Below, piece after piece: positions 23,742 through 31,946 of a stretch of DNA of 33,138 nt. The stretch lies in NCBI GenBank assembly GCA_031422555.1, contig JANPLZ010000053.1, positions 1-33,138 of the forward strand, given 5' to 3'. Position 1 is the stretch's first letter; each line of letters begins with the position of its first letter. Origin of the DNA: JANNAT01 sp031422555 (GTDB taxonomy: Bacteria; Pseudomonadota; Alphaproteobacteria; Rhodobacterales; Rhodobacteraceae). The notes beneath the pieces are model-generated. The model made no database searches and was not told the DNA's origin. It worked only from the letters and a program-made list of their open reading frames with translations. Position numbers and translations under genes: made by a program.

Positions 23742-24158
23742 TCAGAAATTAGGGCCAACACGGGCCACGCCATCCGCGCCGATTTCGGCACTGACCGTGG
23801 TGCGCGAGGCCAGGTTCATCACGTCAATCACTGCGCCCACGCCGCCCCGTGCCAGCGCCCGGCCTTCGGTTAAAATTGTCAGTCCACCGGCAACATAGGC
23901 CAGCGGGATGATCTGATTGCGTTCCACCACAGCACTTTGTCCCAGATCGGCAGCGCGGATCGGCCTGCCGGGATAGATCGCCACCCGCGCCTCTTGTCCG
24001 ATGGCATCCGCCGCATCCGACATTGCCCCCGGAATTTCCATCGCCACCGCGGTGATATCTTCGGCGGTCAAGGTGGTTTGCGCCTGTATCACCCGGGTGG
24101 CGACCAGACTGTCTGCCCAGCCCGGAAACGGCACCAGTATCAGCAAAACCCGCCACAT
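23742..24158 (-). CDS. flgA: Flagellar P-ring chaperone FlgA (short form)
   Basis: 138 aa. FlgA is a periplasmic chaperone needed for P-ring (FlgI) assembly. A short signal peptide (MWRVLLILVPFPGWA) is followed by the SAF-like beta region (TRVIQAQTTLTAEDITAV, RVAIYPGRPIRAADLGQSAVVERNQIIPLAYV) and the C-terminal GAVIDVMNLASRTTVSAEIGADGVARV. The family in enterics has an extra N-terminal domain; this short form is usual in alphaproteobacteria. The start shares a base with the flgG stop. Confidence 0.93.
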   Translation of the reverse strand: MWRVLLILVPFPGWADSLVATRVIQAQTTLTAEDITAVAMEIPGAMSDAADAIGQEARVAIYPGRPIRAADLGQSAVVERNQIIPLAYVAGGLTILTEGRALARGGVGAVIDVMNLASRTTVSAEIGADGVARVGPNF

Positions 24159-24943
24159 CAGCGGATCTGCGAGGTTGCGGACAGCATCTGATCTGCCGCT
24201 GTGATCACTTTGGCGTTCAATTCATAGCCGCGCTGCGCCTTGATCAGCTCTGATACCTCGCGCACCGGATCGACGGTGCTTTCCTCAAGATAGCCTTGCC
24301 GCAAGGTGCCAAGCCCATCCAACCCCGGCGTGCCAACCAAAGGCGGCCCCGAAGCGGGGCTTTCCAGATACAGGTTCGACCCCATCGCCTCGAGCCCCTT
24401 TTCGTTGGTAAACCCCACCAGCCCGATCTGGCCCAGCAATTGCGAGGTGACCTGCCCGTTGAAAAAGGCATAAACCTCACCGTCCGCATTGATCGTCACG
24501 CTGCGCGCATCCGATGGAATCGTCATGCCGGGGGCAACCTGAAAGCCATCGGCAGTGACGATCAACCCGTCACCTGTGCGTTTCAAAGACCCGTCGCGGG
24601 TATAGCCCGACGCCCCCGAAGGCAGAGTCACCTCGATATAGCCGCGACCCTCGATGGCGACATCCAGATCATTGCCGGTTTGCAAAATTGTGCCTTGCCC
24701 CAGCACCACCGATACCGCCGAAGGCCGCACGCCAAGGCCCATCTGAATACCGGTCGGCAAAACTGACCCATCCTGCGCCGAAACCGTGCCGGGTTTGGCC
24801 AGTTTCTGATAATGCAGATCGACAAAGTCGGCGCGGCGCGCGTTATACCCGGTGGTCGACATGTTGGCCAAATTGTTGGCAACCACGTCGACCCGCATTT
24901 GTTGCGCGCTCATCCCCGAGGCGGCGATTTGAAGGGCGTTCAT
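24158..24943 (-). CDS. flgG: Distal rod protein FlgG
   Basis: 261 aa, typical length. FlgG builds the distal rod. The N-terminal signature (MNALQIAASGMSAQQMRVDVVANNLANMSTTGYNARRADF) and the C-terminal helix (VREVSELIKAQRGYELNAKVITAADQMLSATSQIR) mark a rod protein, with the central DLDVAIEGRGYIEVTLPSG and YTRDGSLKRTGDGLIVTADGFQVAPG. It lies 9 bases after flgF, in the same - operon. flgA follows with a one-base overlap. Confidence 0.97.
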   Translation of the reverse strand: MNALQIAASGMSAQQMRVDVVANNLANMSTTGYNARRADFVDLHYQKLAKPGTVSAQDGSVLPTGIQMGLGVRPSAVSVVLGQGTILQTGNDLDVAIEGRGYIEVTLPSGASGYTRDGSLKRTGDGLIVTADGFQVAPGMTIPSDARSVTINADGEVYAFFNGQVTSQLLGQIGLVGFTNEKGLEAMGSNLYLESPASGPPLVGTPGLDGLGTLRQGYLEESTVDPVREVSELIKAQRGYELNAKVITAADQMLSATSQIR

Positions 24944-24952
24944 CTAAGGCTC

Positions 24953-25663
24953 CTACCGGCCAAGGGTTTCAACAACGGACCGCACACGTTTATCTTCCTG
25001 ATCCATAAAGCTTTGTCCCAATTCATAGGCGCGCTGCACTTCGATCATCCGGGCGATTTCCATCACCGGGTTGACGTTGCTGTCTTCTAAAAAGCCTTGC
25101 AAAACAGTGCCGGTATCGCTGGGCTGGATCGCATCGGCCGCAAACATCGTCCCCGCCTGATGTTGCAGCGTCAGCGGATCGCTGGCTTGCCACAGGCCAA
25201 TGCGGGCGACAGGGATGCCATCAGCAGACACCGAGCCATCTTGCGCCACCGCGACCGAGCGCGCGCCGGGTGGCACAAACACCGGCGCACCGCCTTGATC
25301 CAACAGCCGGTAGCCGTCATTTGTCATCAATTCGCCCGCCGCCGACGGGGTAAAACTGCCCGCCCGCGTCAGGCGTTCGCCGTTGGGCGTTTCAATCAGG
25401 AAAAACCCATTGCCCTGAATGGCGAAATCAAACGCCGCCCCGGTCTGGCTGATGCCGGCTTGGGTCAGATCGACCACCCGGCCCGACGCATGTGCCATCG
25501 ACAATGACGGCCCACTGTCCATGCGGGCGACGTATTCTTCAAACACCACGCCCTCGCGCCGGAACCCGGTGGTCGAGATATTGGCGATATTGTTCGCCAC
25601 CACCTGCATTTCGCGCATCAGGCCGGATTGGCGGGTCAGCGCGGTGTATCCTGCGGCGTCCAT
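24953..25663 (-). CDS. flgF: Proximal rod protein FlgF
   Basis: 236 aa. FlgF is a proximal rod subunit. It carries the axial N-terminal signature (YTALTRQSGLMREMQVVANNIANISTTGFRREGVVFEEYV) and the C-terminal NPVMEIARMIEVQRAYELGQSFMDQEDKRVRSVVETL. The central block FDFAIQGNGFFLIETPNGERLTRAGSFT resembles FlgG but with FlgF spacing. The start abuts the fliQ stop with no spacer, which suggests coupled translation. Confidence 0.95.
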   Translation of the reverse strand: MDAAGYTALTRQSGLMREMQVVANNIANISTTGFRREGVVFEEYVARMDSGPSLSMAHASGRVVDLTQAGISQTGAAFDFAIQGNGFFLIETPNGERLTRAGSFTPSAAGELMTNDGYRLLDQGGAPVFVPPGARSVAVAQDGSVSADGIPVARIGLWQASDPLTLQHQAGTMFAADAIQPSDTGTVLQGFLEDSNVNPVMEIARMIEVQRAYELGQSFMDQEDKRVRSVVETLGR

Positions 25664-25930
25664 CTAGATCCCCGTAATCAAGGGGATGATCTGATCGGTG
25701 AAAAACGCCACCAAAGTGGCGGTCATAAAGCTCATCGAGGCCCAGAACACCACCAGCATCGCGCCAACTTTTGGCACAAAGGTCAGCGTCATTTCTTGAA
25801 TGCTGGTCAACGCCTGAAACAGCCCGACCACCACCCCTGCCACCAACGCCACCATCAGCAAAGGTGCCGACATGATCACCGCCGCCCACAGGGCCTGACG
25901 CAGAATGTCAAAGATCATCTGCTCGGTCAT
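25664..25930 (-). CDS. fliQ: Flagellar export gate protein FliQ
   Basis: 88 aa with two membrane helices (AVIMSAPLLMVALVAGVVVGLFQAL and VPKVGAMLVVFWASMSFMTATLVAFF). The conserved link ALTSIQEMTLTFVPK between them matches FliQ. FliQ is part of the FliPQR export channel. It is embedded in the rod operon between fliE and flgF, while fliP and fliR lie in other blocks. The start overlaps the fliE stop by four bases. Confidence 0.96.
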   Translation of the reverse strand: MTEQMIFDILRQALWAAVIMSAPLLMVALVAGVVVGLFQALTSIQEMTLTFVPKVGAMLVVFWASMSFMTATLVAFFTDQIIPLITGI

Positions 25931-26217
25931 ACCGGCATCCTTAAGATTTCCTGATAGGCCTCGACCACTTTGTCGCGCACGGTGGCGACGGTTTCGACCG
26001 CCAGTTGCGATGATGCCAAGGCCTGAACCAACGCATGCGGATCGGCCCCGCCGGTCATTGCCGATCGGGCGGTTTGCTCGCCCGTGGCGAGGGTTTCGGC
26101 AAAGCGCGCCGCGAATTGGGCAAAGCCCGCCTCGGCCCCGCCGGATTGTGGGGCAGGCGCCGCCGCCGTGCGGGCGTGGGCATAAGATTGGGCGGCAAAT
26201 GACGCTTTCACATCCAT
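25927..26217 (-). CDS. fliE: Hook-basal body complex protein FliE
   Basis: 96 aa. FliE joins the MS ring to the proximal rod. The family C-terminus is seen in DPHALVQALASSQLAVETVATVRDKVVEAYQEILRMPV, which matches FliE. The N-terminal part is Ala- and Gly-rich and poorly conserved. It overlaps fliQ by four bases and follows flgC by 11 bases. Confidence 0.93.
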   Translation of the reverse strand: MDVKASFAAQSYAHARTAAAPAPQSGGAEAGFAQFAARFAETLATGEQTARSAMTGGADPHALVQALASSQLAVETVATVRDKVVEAYQEILRMPV

Positions 26218-26228
26218 TCTGGATTTCC

Positions 26229-26609
26229 TTACCTGCGCAACAGATCGAACAGGCTTTGCGTCATCTGCCGCGCCTGATCGAACATTTTAAGATTGGCCTC
26301 GTAACTGCGCTGCGCTTCGCGGGCGTCGGCAATTTCGATCACCAGATCAACGTTTGAGCCGTCATAATTTCCCGATGCATCCGCCAGCGGATTGCCCGGA
26401 TCATAGATGCTGGCCAGTGGGCTTTGATCCAGTTGCACGCGGGTGGTTTGCACCAAACCGCTGTCCATCGCCGCCTGAAACCCGATCACCTTGCGCCGGT
26501 AACCGGGGGTATCGGCGTTGGCGATATTTTCTGAAACATGCTGCAACCGGGCGGCCTGCGATTCCATCCCCGAAGCGGCAAAAGATAAAGATGTCAAAAG
26601 ATCAGCCAT
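26229..26609 (-). CDS. flgC: Proximal rod protein FlgC
   Basis: 126 aa. Rod protein with the N-terminal signature LTSLSFAASGMESQAARLQHVSENIANADTPGYRRKVIGF. The C-terminal helix DLVIEIADAREAQRSYEANLKMFDQARQMTQSLFDLLRR is typical. The central DPGNPLADASGNYDGSNVD is the usual FlgC insert. It lies 12 bases after flgB and 11 bases before fliE in the same operon. Confidence 0.96.
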   Translation of the reverse strand: MADLLTSLSFAASGMESQAARLQHVSENIANADTPGYRRKVIGFQAAMDSGLVQTTRVQLDQSPLASIYDPGNPLADASGNYDGSNVDLVIEIADAREAQRSYEANLKMFDQARQMTQSLFDLLRR

Positions 26610-26621
26610 TTACCGCCCCCC

Positions 26622-27020
26622 CTAGCGTGACCGGCCAAGCGAGGCGCGGATGATGTCAGAGGTGTTGCGGTAGATGGCCAAAGCCATTTCGTGGTCTTGC
26701 CGCACGCCTGCGGCCTTGACCATTTCCTGCTCCAGCGACACCGAATTTCCATTCGGTGCGCCGGTGTTGGTATCGCGCCGCACTTGCGGCTGCATCAGAC
26801 TTTCGTCTGCCAGATTGTCGCCCACATTGGCATGGCCCAAACGGGTTGCCCGCATCTGGCCCCCCGCCGCCTGATAACTGTCGGCAAACGACGGCATATC
26901 CATCGCCTTAAATCCCGGCGTATCGGCATTGGCGACGTTCTGGGCAATCACACCCATCCGCGCCCCGGCTTGGGCCGCCATCGTCTGCGCCATTCTGGTC
27001 AGCTCTAGTTTTTCAAACAT
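26622..27020 (-). CDS. flgB: Proximal rod protein FlgB
   Basis: 132 aa from the ATG at 27020, preceded by GAGGGAG; a longer frame reaches 27050 without better support. FlgB is the first rod subunit of the operon. The N-terminus (MFEKLELTRMAQTMAAQAGARMGVIAQNVANADTPGFKAMDM) and the C-terminal VSLEQEMVKAAGVRQDHEMALAIYRNTSDIIRASLGR match the family. It heads the - block that runs to the second FliL. It is divergent from fliI across a gap of about 85 bases. Confidence 0.94.
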   Translation of the reverse strand: MFEKLELTRMAQTMAAQAGARMGVIAQNVANADTPGFKAMDMPSFADSYQAAGGQMRATRLGHANVGDNLADESLMQPQVRRDTNTGAPNGNSVSLEQEMVKAAGVRQDHEMALAIYRNTSDIIRASLGRSR

Positions 27021-27104
27021 CGGGGCTTCTCCCTCGATCCACTTCATCAAGGCTTAAGGGTGATTCCTTTAGAAAGGGTAAGCAGGGAACAAAGAGTGAT
27101 TCCA

Positions 27105-28412
27105 ATGAGCGGTATTTTTGATGGGTTGCTGGCAGAAATCAGCGCGGTGCAGGTGGCATCGGCGCTGGGCCGGGTGGCCGAAGTGGCGCGCGGCACGGTG
27201 CAGGTGTCCGGCTTGCAGGCCCGCGCCTGTCTCGGCGACCGGGTTTTGATCGGCGGCACTTTGGGCGGCGAAGTGCTGCGCATCGGGTCCGCTGGCGTGC
27301 AGGTTCTGCCAGACGGGCCCACCGATGGGCTGGCTTTGGGGGCCGAAGTGGCGTTGATCGGGCTGTCTGGTCTTGCCCCCGATAACAGTTGGATCGGCCG
27401 TATCCTTGATCCCTACGGGCGCGCGATGGATGGCCGTCCGCTGTTTCGCGGCGCGGCCATGCGGCCCTTGATGGCCGAAGCGCCGCCTGCCTCAACGCGC
27501 CGACGGCTGGGCGCGCGGATGTCGACCGGGGTTGCGGTGTTCGACACGCTTTTGCCCATCGTTCAGGGTCAGCGCATCGGCCTTTTTGCCGGATCGGGCG
27601 TGGGCAAATCATCGCTTTTGGCCAAGTTCGCCCGCGGCGTGCAGGCCGATGTGGTGGTCATTGCCCTGATCGGCGAACGTGGCCGCGAATTGCGCGAATT
27701 TGTCGAACGGGTGCTGGGCCCCGATGGCATGGCCCGGTCGGTGATCATTGCCGCCACCTCGGATCAGTCGGCGTTGTCGCGCCGCCGCTGTGCGATGGCC
27801 GCGATGGCCGTGGCCGAACATTTTCGCGATCAGGGACTGCATGTTCTGTATCTTGCCGACTCGATCACCCGCTTTGCTGAGGCGCACCGCGAAGTGGCGC
27901 TTGCCGCAGGAGAGCAGGCCAGCCTGCGTGGTTTTCCGCCCTCGGTGTCGCAGGCGATCATGTCTTTGGCCGAACGGGCTGGTCCGGGGCCGGAAGGCGC
28001 GGGCGATATCACCGCCGTGTTTACGGTTCTGGTGGCGGGGTCGGATATGGATGAACCCATCGCCGATATCTTGCGCGGCGTGTTGGATGGCCATGTGGTG
28101 ATGGACCGCAATATCGCCGAACGCGGCCGCTATCCGGCAATTGATCTGTTGCGGTCGGTGTCACGCAGCCTGCCGCAGGCCGCGACGGCGGATGAAAATG
28201 CGTTGATCGGGCAGGCAAGGCAGTTGTTGGGCGCGTGGGACCGGGTAGAGATGATGGTGCAAGCCGGGCTTTATGCCAAAGGATCGGATCCGGTTGTCGA
28301 TAAGGCTATAAAGGTCTGGCCCGCTTTGGATGCATTTTTGGCCGAAGACGCCCCCACCGATGGCGTGCCGGGCAGTTTTCGCAGGCTGGCCGCGGCTTTG
28401 GCAATTGCGTAA
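27105..28412 (+). CDS. fliI: Flagellar export ATPase FliI
   Basis: 435 aa from ATG 27105; a GTG at 27096, with AGGGA seven bases upstream, is an equally plausible start. The frame extends to 27060 but without family-like sequence. FliI energises export of rod, hook and filament subunits. Walker A is GLFAGSGVGKSSLL, followed by VVVIALIGERGRELREFVERVLGPDG, Walker B VLYLADSITRFAEAHREVA, and GFPPSVSQAIMSLAERAG, all typical of FliI/F1-beta-like ATPases. The C-terminal region has DRNIAERGRYPAIDLLRSVSR. It is a single-gene + unit, divergent from flgB and not next to fliH or fliJ. Confidence 0.96.
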   Translation: MSGIFDGLLAEISAVQVASALGRVAEVARGTVQVSGLQARACLGDRVLIGGTLGGEVLRIGSAGVQVLPDGPTDGLALGAEVALIGLSGLAPDNSWIGRILDPYGRAMDGRPLFRGAAMRPLMAEAPPASTRRRLGARMSTGVAVFDTLLPIVQGQRIGLFAGSGVGKSSLLAKFARGVQADVVVIALIGERGRELREFVERVLGPDGMARSVIIAATSDQSALSRRRCAMAAMAVAEHFRDQGLHVLYLADSITRFAEAHREVALAAGEQASLRGFPPSVSQAIMSLAERAGPGPEGAGDITAVFTVLVAGSDMDEPIADILRGVLDGHVVMDRNIAERGRYPAIDLLRSVSRSLPQAATADENALIGQARQLLGAWDRVEMMVQAGLYAKGSDPVVDKAIKVWPALDAFLAEDAPTDGVPGSFRRLAAALAIA

Positions 28413-28495
28413 AGTCAACGCAATGCAAAGGCGCTGGCGGACGCACTTCGGCTGACGCACCCCGCTGATGGGCGACCGGCCCCTGAATCCGGGCT

Positions 28496-29317
28496 TTATC
28501 GCAGCCGGTTGCGCGACGCCGTCACCGCCTGTTGCATCAGTTGCAAGGCGGAATTGCCACTGCCCGATTGGGCAAAACCATCAGCCTCGGATCGCAGCAA
28601 AAACCGTCGCAACAGCCCATCCACGGCGGCCGGATCGCTGAACTGCGCCATCGCATCGCTACCCAACTGCGCGCGGGCCTTGTCTTTGAACACGCCAAGC
28701 TGTTGATCGAGATCAAGCGCCCCCAGACCCGTGGGCAGGCCCAGTGCCTTTTCAAACACCCGGCGCAGCCCGGCGTTGCCCAACACAGAAAACCATTTTG
28801 CGTTTTCGGTGCTGCCCGTTTTGGTGGCAATCGCCGGCAGTTCGCGCTGCAGGTTCAGCGCAAGCCGCATATCGGGGTTCTGCTCGCCCACCGCGATTTC
28901 AAACTGCCGCGCTTGATACGCCGTCAGGATCTTGTCGGCAAAGGTAGAAATTTTGGTTGCAGGAATTTTGAAATCGCCAAAACCAAAAGTTGCCGACATT
29001 TTCTGATACTGCTTATCCGCCAGACGGTTGGCCAAAGTGCCGGGTTTCAGCGTGCCGTCCTCCAGCACTTTGCGGATGAAAAACTGATTGTTGATGTCAT
29101 TGTCCAGCCCAAACGCGCCCAGCGCCACACGCAGCAAGCGCCGGTCGCTGACCAGTTGTTCGGCGGTGTCGATCGTGCCGATCTTGGCGCGAAAGTAATC
29201 CTCATCGCGTTTGATCCCGCTTGATCCGGCAAACGCGGCGGTTTGTGCGGGCATCGTGCGTTTCAAAAACGCCCAGCCCGCATAGCCGCCGACCGGGATC
29301 GCGGGCGTAAAATTCAT
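28496..29317 (-). CDS. DUF1217 protein of alphaproteobacterial flagellar clusters
   Basis: 273 aa. Recognised as a DUF1217-type protein by KRDEDYFRAKIGTIDTAEQLVSDRRLLRVALGAFGLDNDINNQFFIRKVLEDG, followed by FADKILTAYQARQFEIAVGEQNPDMRLALNLQREL and WFSVLGNAGLRRVFEKALGLP. Helix-rich, with no signal peptide or membrane segment. The family accompanies flagellar genes in alphaproteobacteria, and its function is unknown to me. It could be a secreted filament-associated protein or a cytoplasmic regulator. The start overlaps the flbT stop by four bases, so it is the last gene of the flagellin-flaF-flbT unit. Confidence 0.85.
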   Translation of the reverse strand: MNFTPAIPVGGYAGWAFLKRTMPAQTAAFAGSSGIKRDEDYFRAKIGTIDTAEQLVSDRRLLRVALGAFGLDNDINNQFFIRKVLEDGTLKPGTLANRLADKQYQKMSATFGFGDFKIPATKISTFADKILTAYQARQFEIAVGEQNPDMRLALNLQRELPAIATKTGSTENAKWFSVLGNAGLRRVFEKALGLPTGLGALDLDQQLGVFKDKARAQLGSDAMAQFSDPAAVDGLLRRFLLRSEADGFAQSGSGNSALQLMQQAVTASRNRLR

Positions 29318-29721
29318 GATGCGCGCGCGGCGGCAAACAGCCGTTCTTCCCGGGGCAGCAAGCCGCGCAGCGCCTTAAGCGCCTGATAATGCTGGTCGTC
29401 CAGCACAAAGGCGGTGGCTTGGGACAGCAGGGATCGGCTGTCAAAATCGGTCAGAACCTGGCTTAGCTGTTCGATGCCGCGCAGCAGTTGCAGCCGCGCA
29501 TCGGCAGGCGCGATATCGCCTGACAGCACCGTTTGCGCGATATAGCATACCCGGCGCACCGGGGTGTTCACCTCTTCGGGGTGGATCGCGTCGCGCAGCC
29601 GCAAAATATGCGCGTTGGGCGTCATTATCGCCAGCCGCGACCGTTTTTCGCCGTTTTCAATCACTGCGCCGTTGATCAAAACCCGCTCATGCGGACCAAG
29701 TTTCAGAACCAATCCGGTCAT
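29314..29721 (-). CDS. flbT: Flagellin synthesis regulator FlbT
   Basis: 135 aa. The opening TGLVLKLGPHERVLINGAVIENGEKRSRLAI and the middle VRRVCYIAQTVLSGD are characteristic of FlbT, with a helical C-terminal half. FlbT is a post-transcriptional regulator of flagellin mRNA. In Caulobacter it acts on the flagellin leader to limit translation until the hook is built. It overlaps flaF by four bases and the DUF1217 gene by four bases. Confidence 0.95.
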   Translation of the reverse strand: MTGLVLKLGPHERVLINGAVIENGEKRSRLAIMTPNAHILRLRDAIHPEEVNTPVRRVCYIAQTVLSGDIAPADARLQLLRGIEQLSQVLTDFDSRSLLSQATAFVLDDQHYQALKALRGLLPREERLFAAARAS

Positions 29722-30098
29722 GCCGCCCCCCCGTCGCCGCGCAACCCGCGCATCACGGCTGTGTTGATATCCACCAAAACGTCGATCGACGCCCCGTCAT
29801 TGCGCACCGCCCGGCTGTGTTTGGCGGTGAATTCATAAAGATAAAACAGCTGTGCGCGCAGTTTTGCTGGCAACCCGTTGCTGGTTTCGGCGACATCCGC
29901 CGCCAACACCGACCACAGCCGCAAATTGTCATCAAGGGCTGTCAGCATCCCTGCATAGTTGCTGCGGCGCTGGGCCGAGGCGGTGTTCAGGCGTTGGGTT
30001 ATTTGGGCCAGCAGGTCATATTCCAAAGCGCGCGGCGTTTTCTGCGGGGCTTCGGGGCGTGAATAAAGACTGCGCACGGCCATGGATTGGGCTGTCAC
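29718..30098 (-). CDS. flaF: Flagellin synthesis regulator FlaF
   Basis: 126 aa from GTG 30098; AGGAAGGA lies about 6 bases upstream, which decides this start over the internal ATG at 30083. The family pattern is visible in SPRALEYDLLAQITQRLN-like and LRAQLFYLYEFTAKHSRAV segments. FlaF promotes flagellin synthesis and secretion and opposes FlbT in Caulobacter. The gene is 97 bases downstream of flagellin, with a hairpin in the gap. Confidence 0.93.
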   Translation of the reverse strand: MTAQSMAVRSLYSRPEAPQKTPRALEYDLLAQITQRLNTASAQRRSNYAGMLTALDDNLRLWSVLAADVAETSNGLPAKLRAQLFYLYEFTAKHSRAVRNDGASIDVLVDINTAVMRGLRGDGGAA

Positions 30099-30161
30099 GT
30101 CATTTCCTTCCTGGAAATTTGGGGCTTGAATGGTTGCCCCCGACTTTGGCGGTCAGGGGAT

Positions 30162-30191
30162 CTTGGCCGAAGGGCTAACCCCCCGGCCAAG
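30162..30191 (-). terminator. Hairpin after the flagellin gene
   Basis: CTTGGCCG and CGGCCAAG form a perfect 8-bp stem with a 14-base loop, and GGG/CCC inside the loop can extend it. It lies 5 bases after the flagellin stop. No T tract follows, so it may partially terminate or protect the flagellin mRNA 3' end, allowing lower readthrough into flaF and flbT. Confidence 0.5.
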
Positions 30192-30195
30192 GATG

Positions 30196-31731
30196 TTAAC
30201 GGAACAGCGCCAGAATGTTCTGCGGTGCCTGATTGGCGATCGACAGCGATTGTGTCGCCAACTGCTGCTGCACCTGCAATGCCTGCAACCGCGCCGAGGT
30301 TTCTTCCATATCGGCATCCACCATCGACCCGATCCCCGCCTTCAACGCATCCGACAACTTGCCGACGAAATCGCTTTGAATTTCGATCCGCTTTTGCGCC
30401 GAACCAAATTCCGCCGCCGCATTGATCGACCGGCTGATCATGGTTTCGATGTTGGACAAGGCCGATTTCGCCCCCGCGGTGGTTTTGACGTCAATCGCAT
30501 CCAGACCGAACAAACCGCCCGATGCTTTGCCCCCCGCGTTGCCAATGCTGGCCAGCGCCAGACTGGCCGATCCGGTGCCGTCATTGTCGATGTTCAGCGT
30601 CCATTGTCCGGTCGTGGTATCTTGCGACACTTTGGTAGACACGCCGGGTTTGCCGGCAGAATCAATCGCCACTTTCAGGCCGCGCGCCACATCTTCCATG
30701 GTTTCGTTCTTGCCCGCGATGTAGTTGTAGGAATTGTTGCCGACGGTGGCCTTATAGCTGTCGCCTTCCGCCACGGCAGCGGCGGTTGACAGATCAATCT
30801 CTTCGGCGCGTTGCCGGATGGTTGATGCCGCGGCAGTGTTTGCGCCCGCGGGTGCTGCCCCGTTCACCGATGTGATATCCGACGTGCCCGTCCCGGCGGT
30901 GGCCGAAGTTTGCGCCACCGAAAGCCCTTCGAAAGCGCGGGTCGAGGTGATGGTCAAAACCCCGGCGGTGTTGGTCGCTGTAACACCCGACAGGCCCAAA
31001 GCGTTGATAGAGCCTGCAAAAGCCGTGGCAATATCGCTGACCGAAGATGTCAGTGCCGTGTAGGAAACCGACACGCCCGCCACTGTCAGGCTGGCAGTAT
31101 CGCCCGCAGCCCAGGTTGACGCGAAGGTGACATCGGCAGTCTTGCCAGCCGAGGAAACCGCGGTTGCCCCGTTTTGCACCACGGCATTGGCTGACAAGGA
31201 CGTGCCCGCACCATAAGTGCCTGCCGCCGTGGTCAGATCCTGACGCGCCACCTTGATGTTTGACGCCGCCACGTTGCCGTTGCCTGACCGGTCCAGCGAC
31301 GCCAGAACATTCACATCATCGGTGCCGCTGATCATGTTCAGCCCGTTGAACTGCGCCGCGCCAACAACCGTCGCGATCTGGTCGCGCAACACCGAAATAT
31401 CGGTTTGAATCTTGCTGCGATCAACGTTCTGTTCTTGCGAGGCCACAACCTTGCCTTTGATTTCGGTCAACAGATCGGTGATGGTTTCCGAAGCCTGCCG
31501 CGCCACCGAAATGGTCGACGATCCCAGCGCAAGGCTGTCGGAAATGCCTTTGAACCCTTTTACGTCCGATTCCATCACTTTGGAAATCGCCCAGACCGCA
31601 GAGTTGTCTTTGGCGTTGGAAATCGACTTGCCGGTCGAGATTTCCGACTGAGTTTTGCCCATATTCATGTTGATGCTTTTCATGGTCTGCAAGGCAACCA
31701 TGGCACTGGTGTTGGTCAATAGAGACGACAT
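30196..31731 (-). CDS. fliC: Flagellin
   Basis: 511 aa, longer than many alphaproteobacterial flagellins. The N-terminal D0/D1 helices (SSLLTNTSAMVALQTMKSINMNMGKTQSEISTGKSISNAKDNSAVWAISKVM) and the C-terminal helices (LQALQVQQQLATQSLSIANQAPQNILALFR) are conserved. The centre (about 160-400) is Ala/Thr/Gly-rich. It contains at least one module of the flagellin-IN pattern (213-272: SLTVAGVSVSYTALTSSVSDIATAF, then VTATNTAGVLTITSTRAFEGL) and a second looser one (about 312-395). The RBS is AAGGAA 7 bases before the ATG. A 215-base leader/intergenic region lies upstream. The gene symbol could also be flaA or fljA. Confidence 0.95.
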   Translation of the reverse strand: MSSLLTNTSAMVALQTMKSINMNMGKTQSEISTGKSISNAKDNSAVWAISKVMESDVKGFKGISDSLALGSSTISVARQASETITDLLTEIKGKVVASQEQNVDRSKIQTDISVLRDQIATVVGAAQFNGLNMISGTDDVNVLASLDRSGNGNVAASNIKVARQDLTTAAGTYGAGTSLSANAVVQNGATAVSSAGKTADVTFASTWAAGDTASLTVAGVSVSYTALTSSVSDIATAFAGSINALGLSGVTATNTAGVLTITSTRAFEGLSVAQTSATAGTGTSDITSVNGAAPAGANTAAASTIRQRAEEIDLSTAAAVAEGDSYKATVGNNSYNYIAGKNETMEDVARGLKVAIDSAGKPGVSTKVSQDTTTGQWTLNIDNDGTGSASLALASIGNAGGKASGGLFGLDAIDVKTTAGAKSALSNIETMISRSINAAAEFGSAQKRIEIQSDFVGKLSDALKAGIGSMVDADMEETSARLQALQVQQQLATQSLSIANQAPQNILALFR

Positions 31732-31779
31732 ATTCCGTTTCCTTCACGATCTGCCGACGCTTTACGCGGCATGTTTAAG

Positions 31780-31793
31780 CCATCAACCGATGG
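31780..31793 (-). other. Small stem-loop in the flagellin 5' leader
   Basis: CCATC-aacc-GATGG (a perfect 5-bp stem read on the + strand) lies about 49 bases upstream of the flagellin ATG. It would be in the mRNA leader if transcription begins in the upstream half of the gap. FlbT is known to act on flagellin leaders in Caulobacter, so this is a possible target. The stem is too short to be sure. Confidence 0.25.
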
Positions 31794-31882
31794 CACAAAG
31801 GCCGTTCCTGGCATTGCGTCCGGGGGTATCCCTGATGCGCCACCCCGTCGTGGGATGCAGGGTCATCAAGCCGTCATAGGTT

Positions 31883-31897
31883 CTAAGAGTTTGCTAA
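31883..31897 (-). promoter_or_regulatory. CtrA-like box TTAG-N7-TTAG upstream of flagellin
   Basis: On the - strand, TTAG-N7-TTAG lies about 152 bases before the flagellin ATG. Both half-sites end in G rather than A, so it is two bases from the consensus, but the 7-base spacing is exact. It sits in the 215-base gap between flgN and flagellin. Confidence 0.35.
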
Positions 31898-31946
31898 TGC
31901 CGCCCCATCCGCCCGGATTTCTGTGCCAAGAAATTGAGGAAAACTT

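Noticed and set aside
28479..28494. GCCC/GGGC hairpin between fliI and the DUF1217 gene
   Set aside because: The stem is only about 4 bp with a wide loop, too weak to call a terminator.
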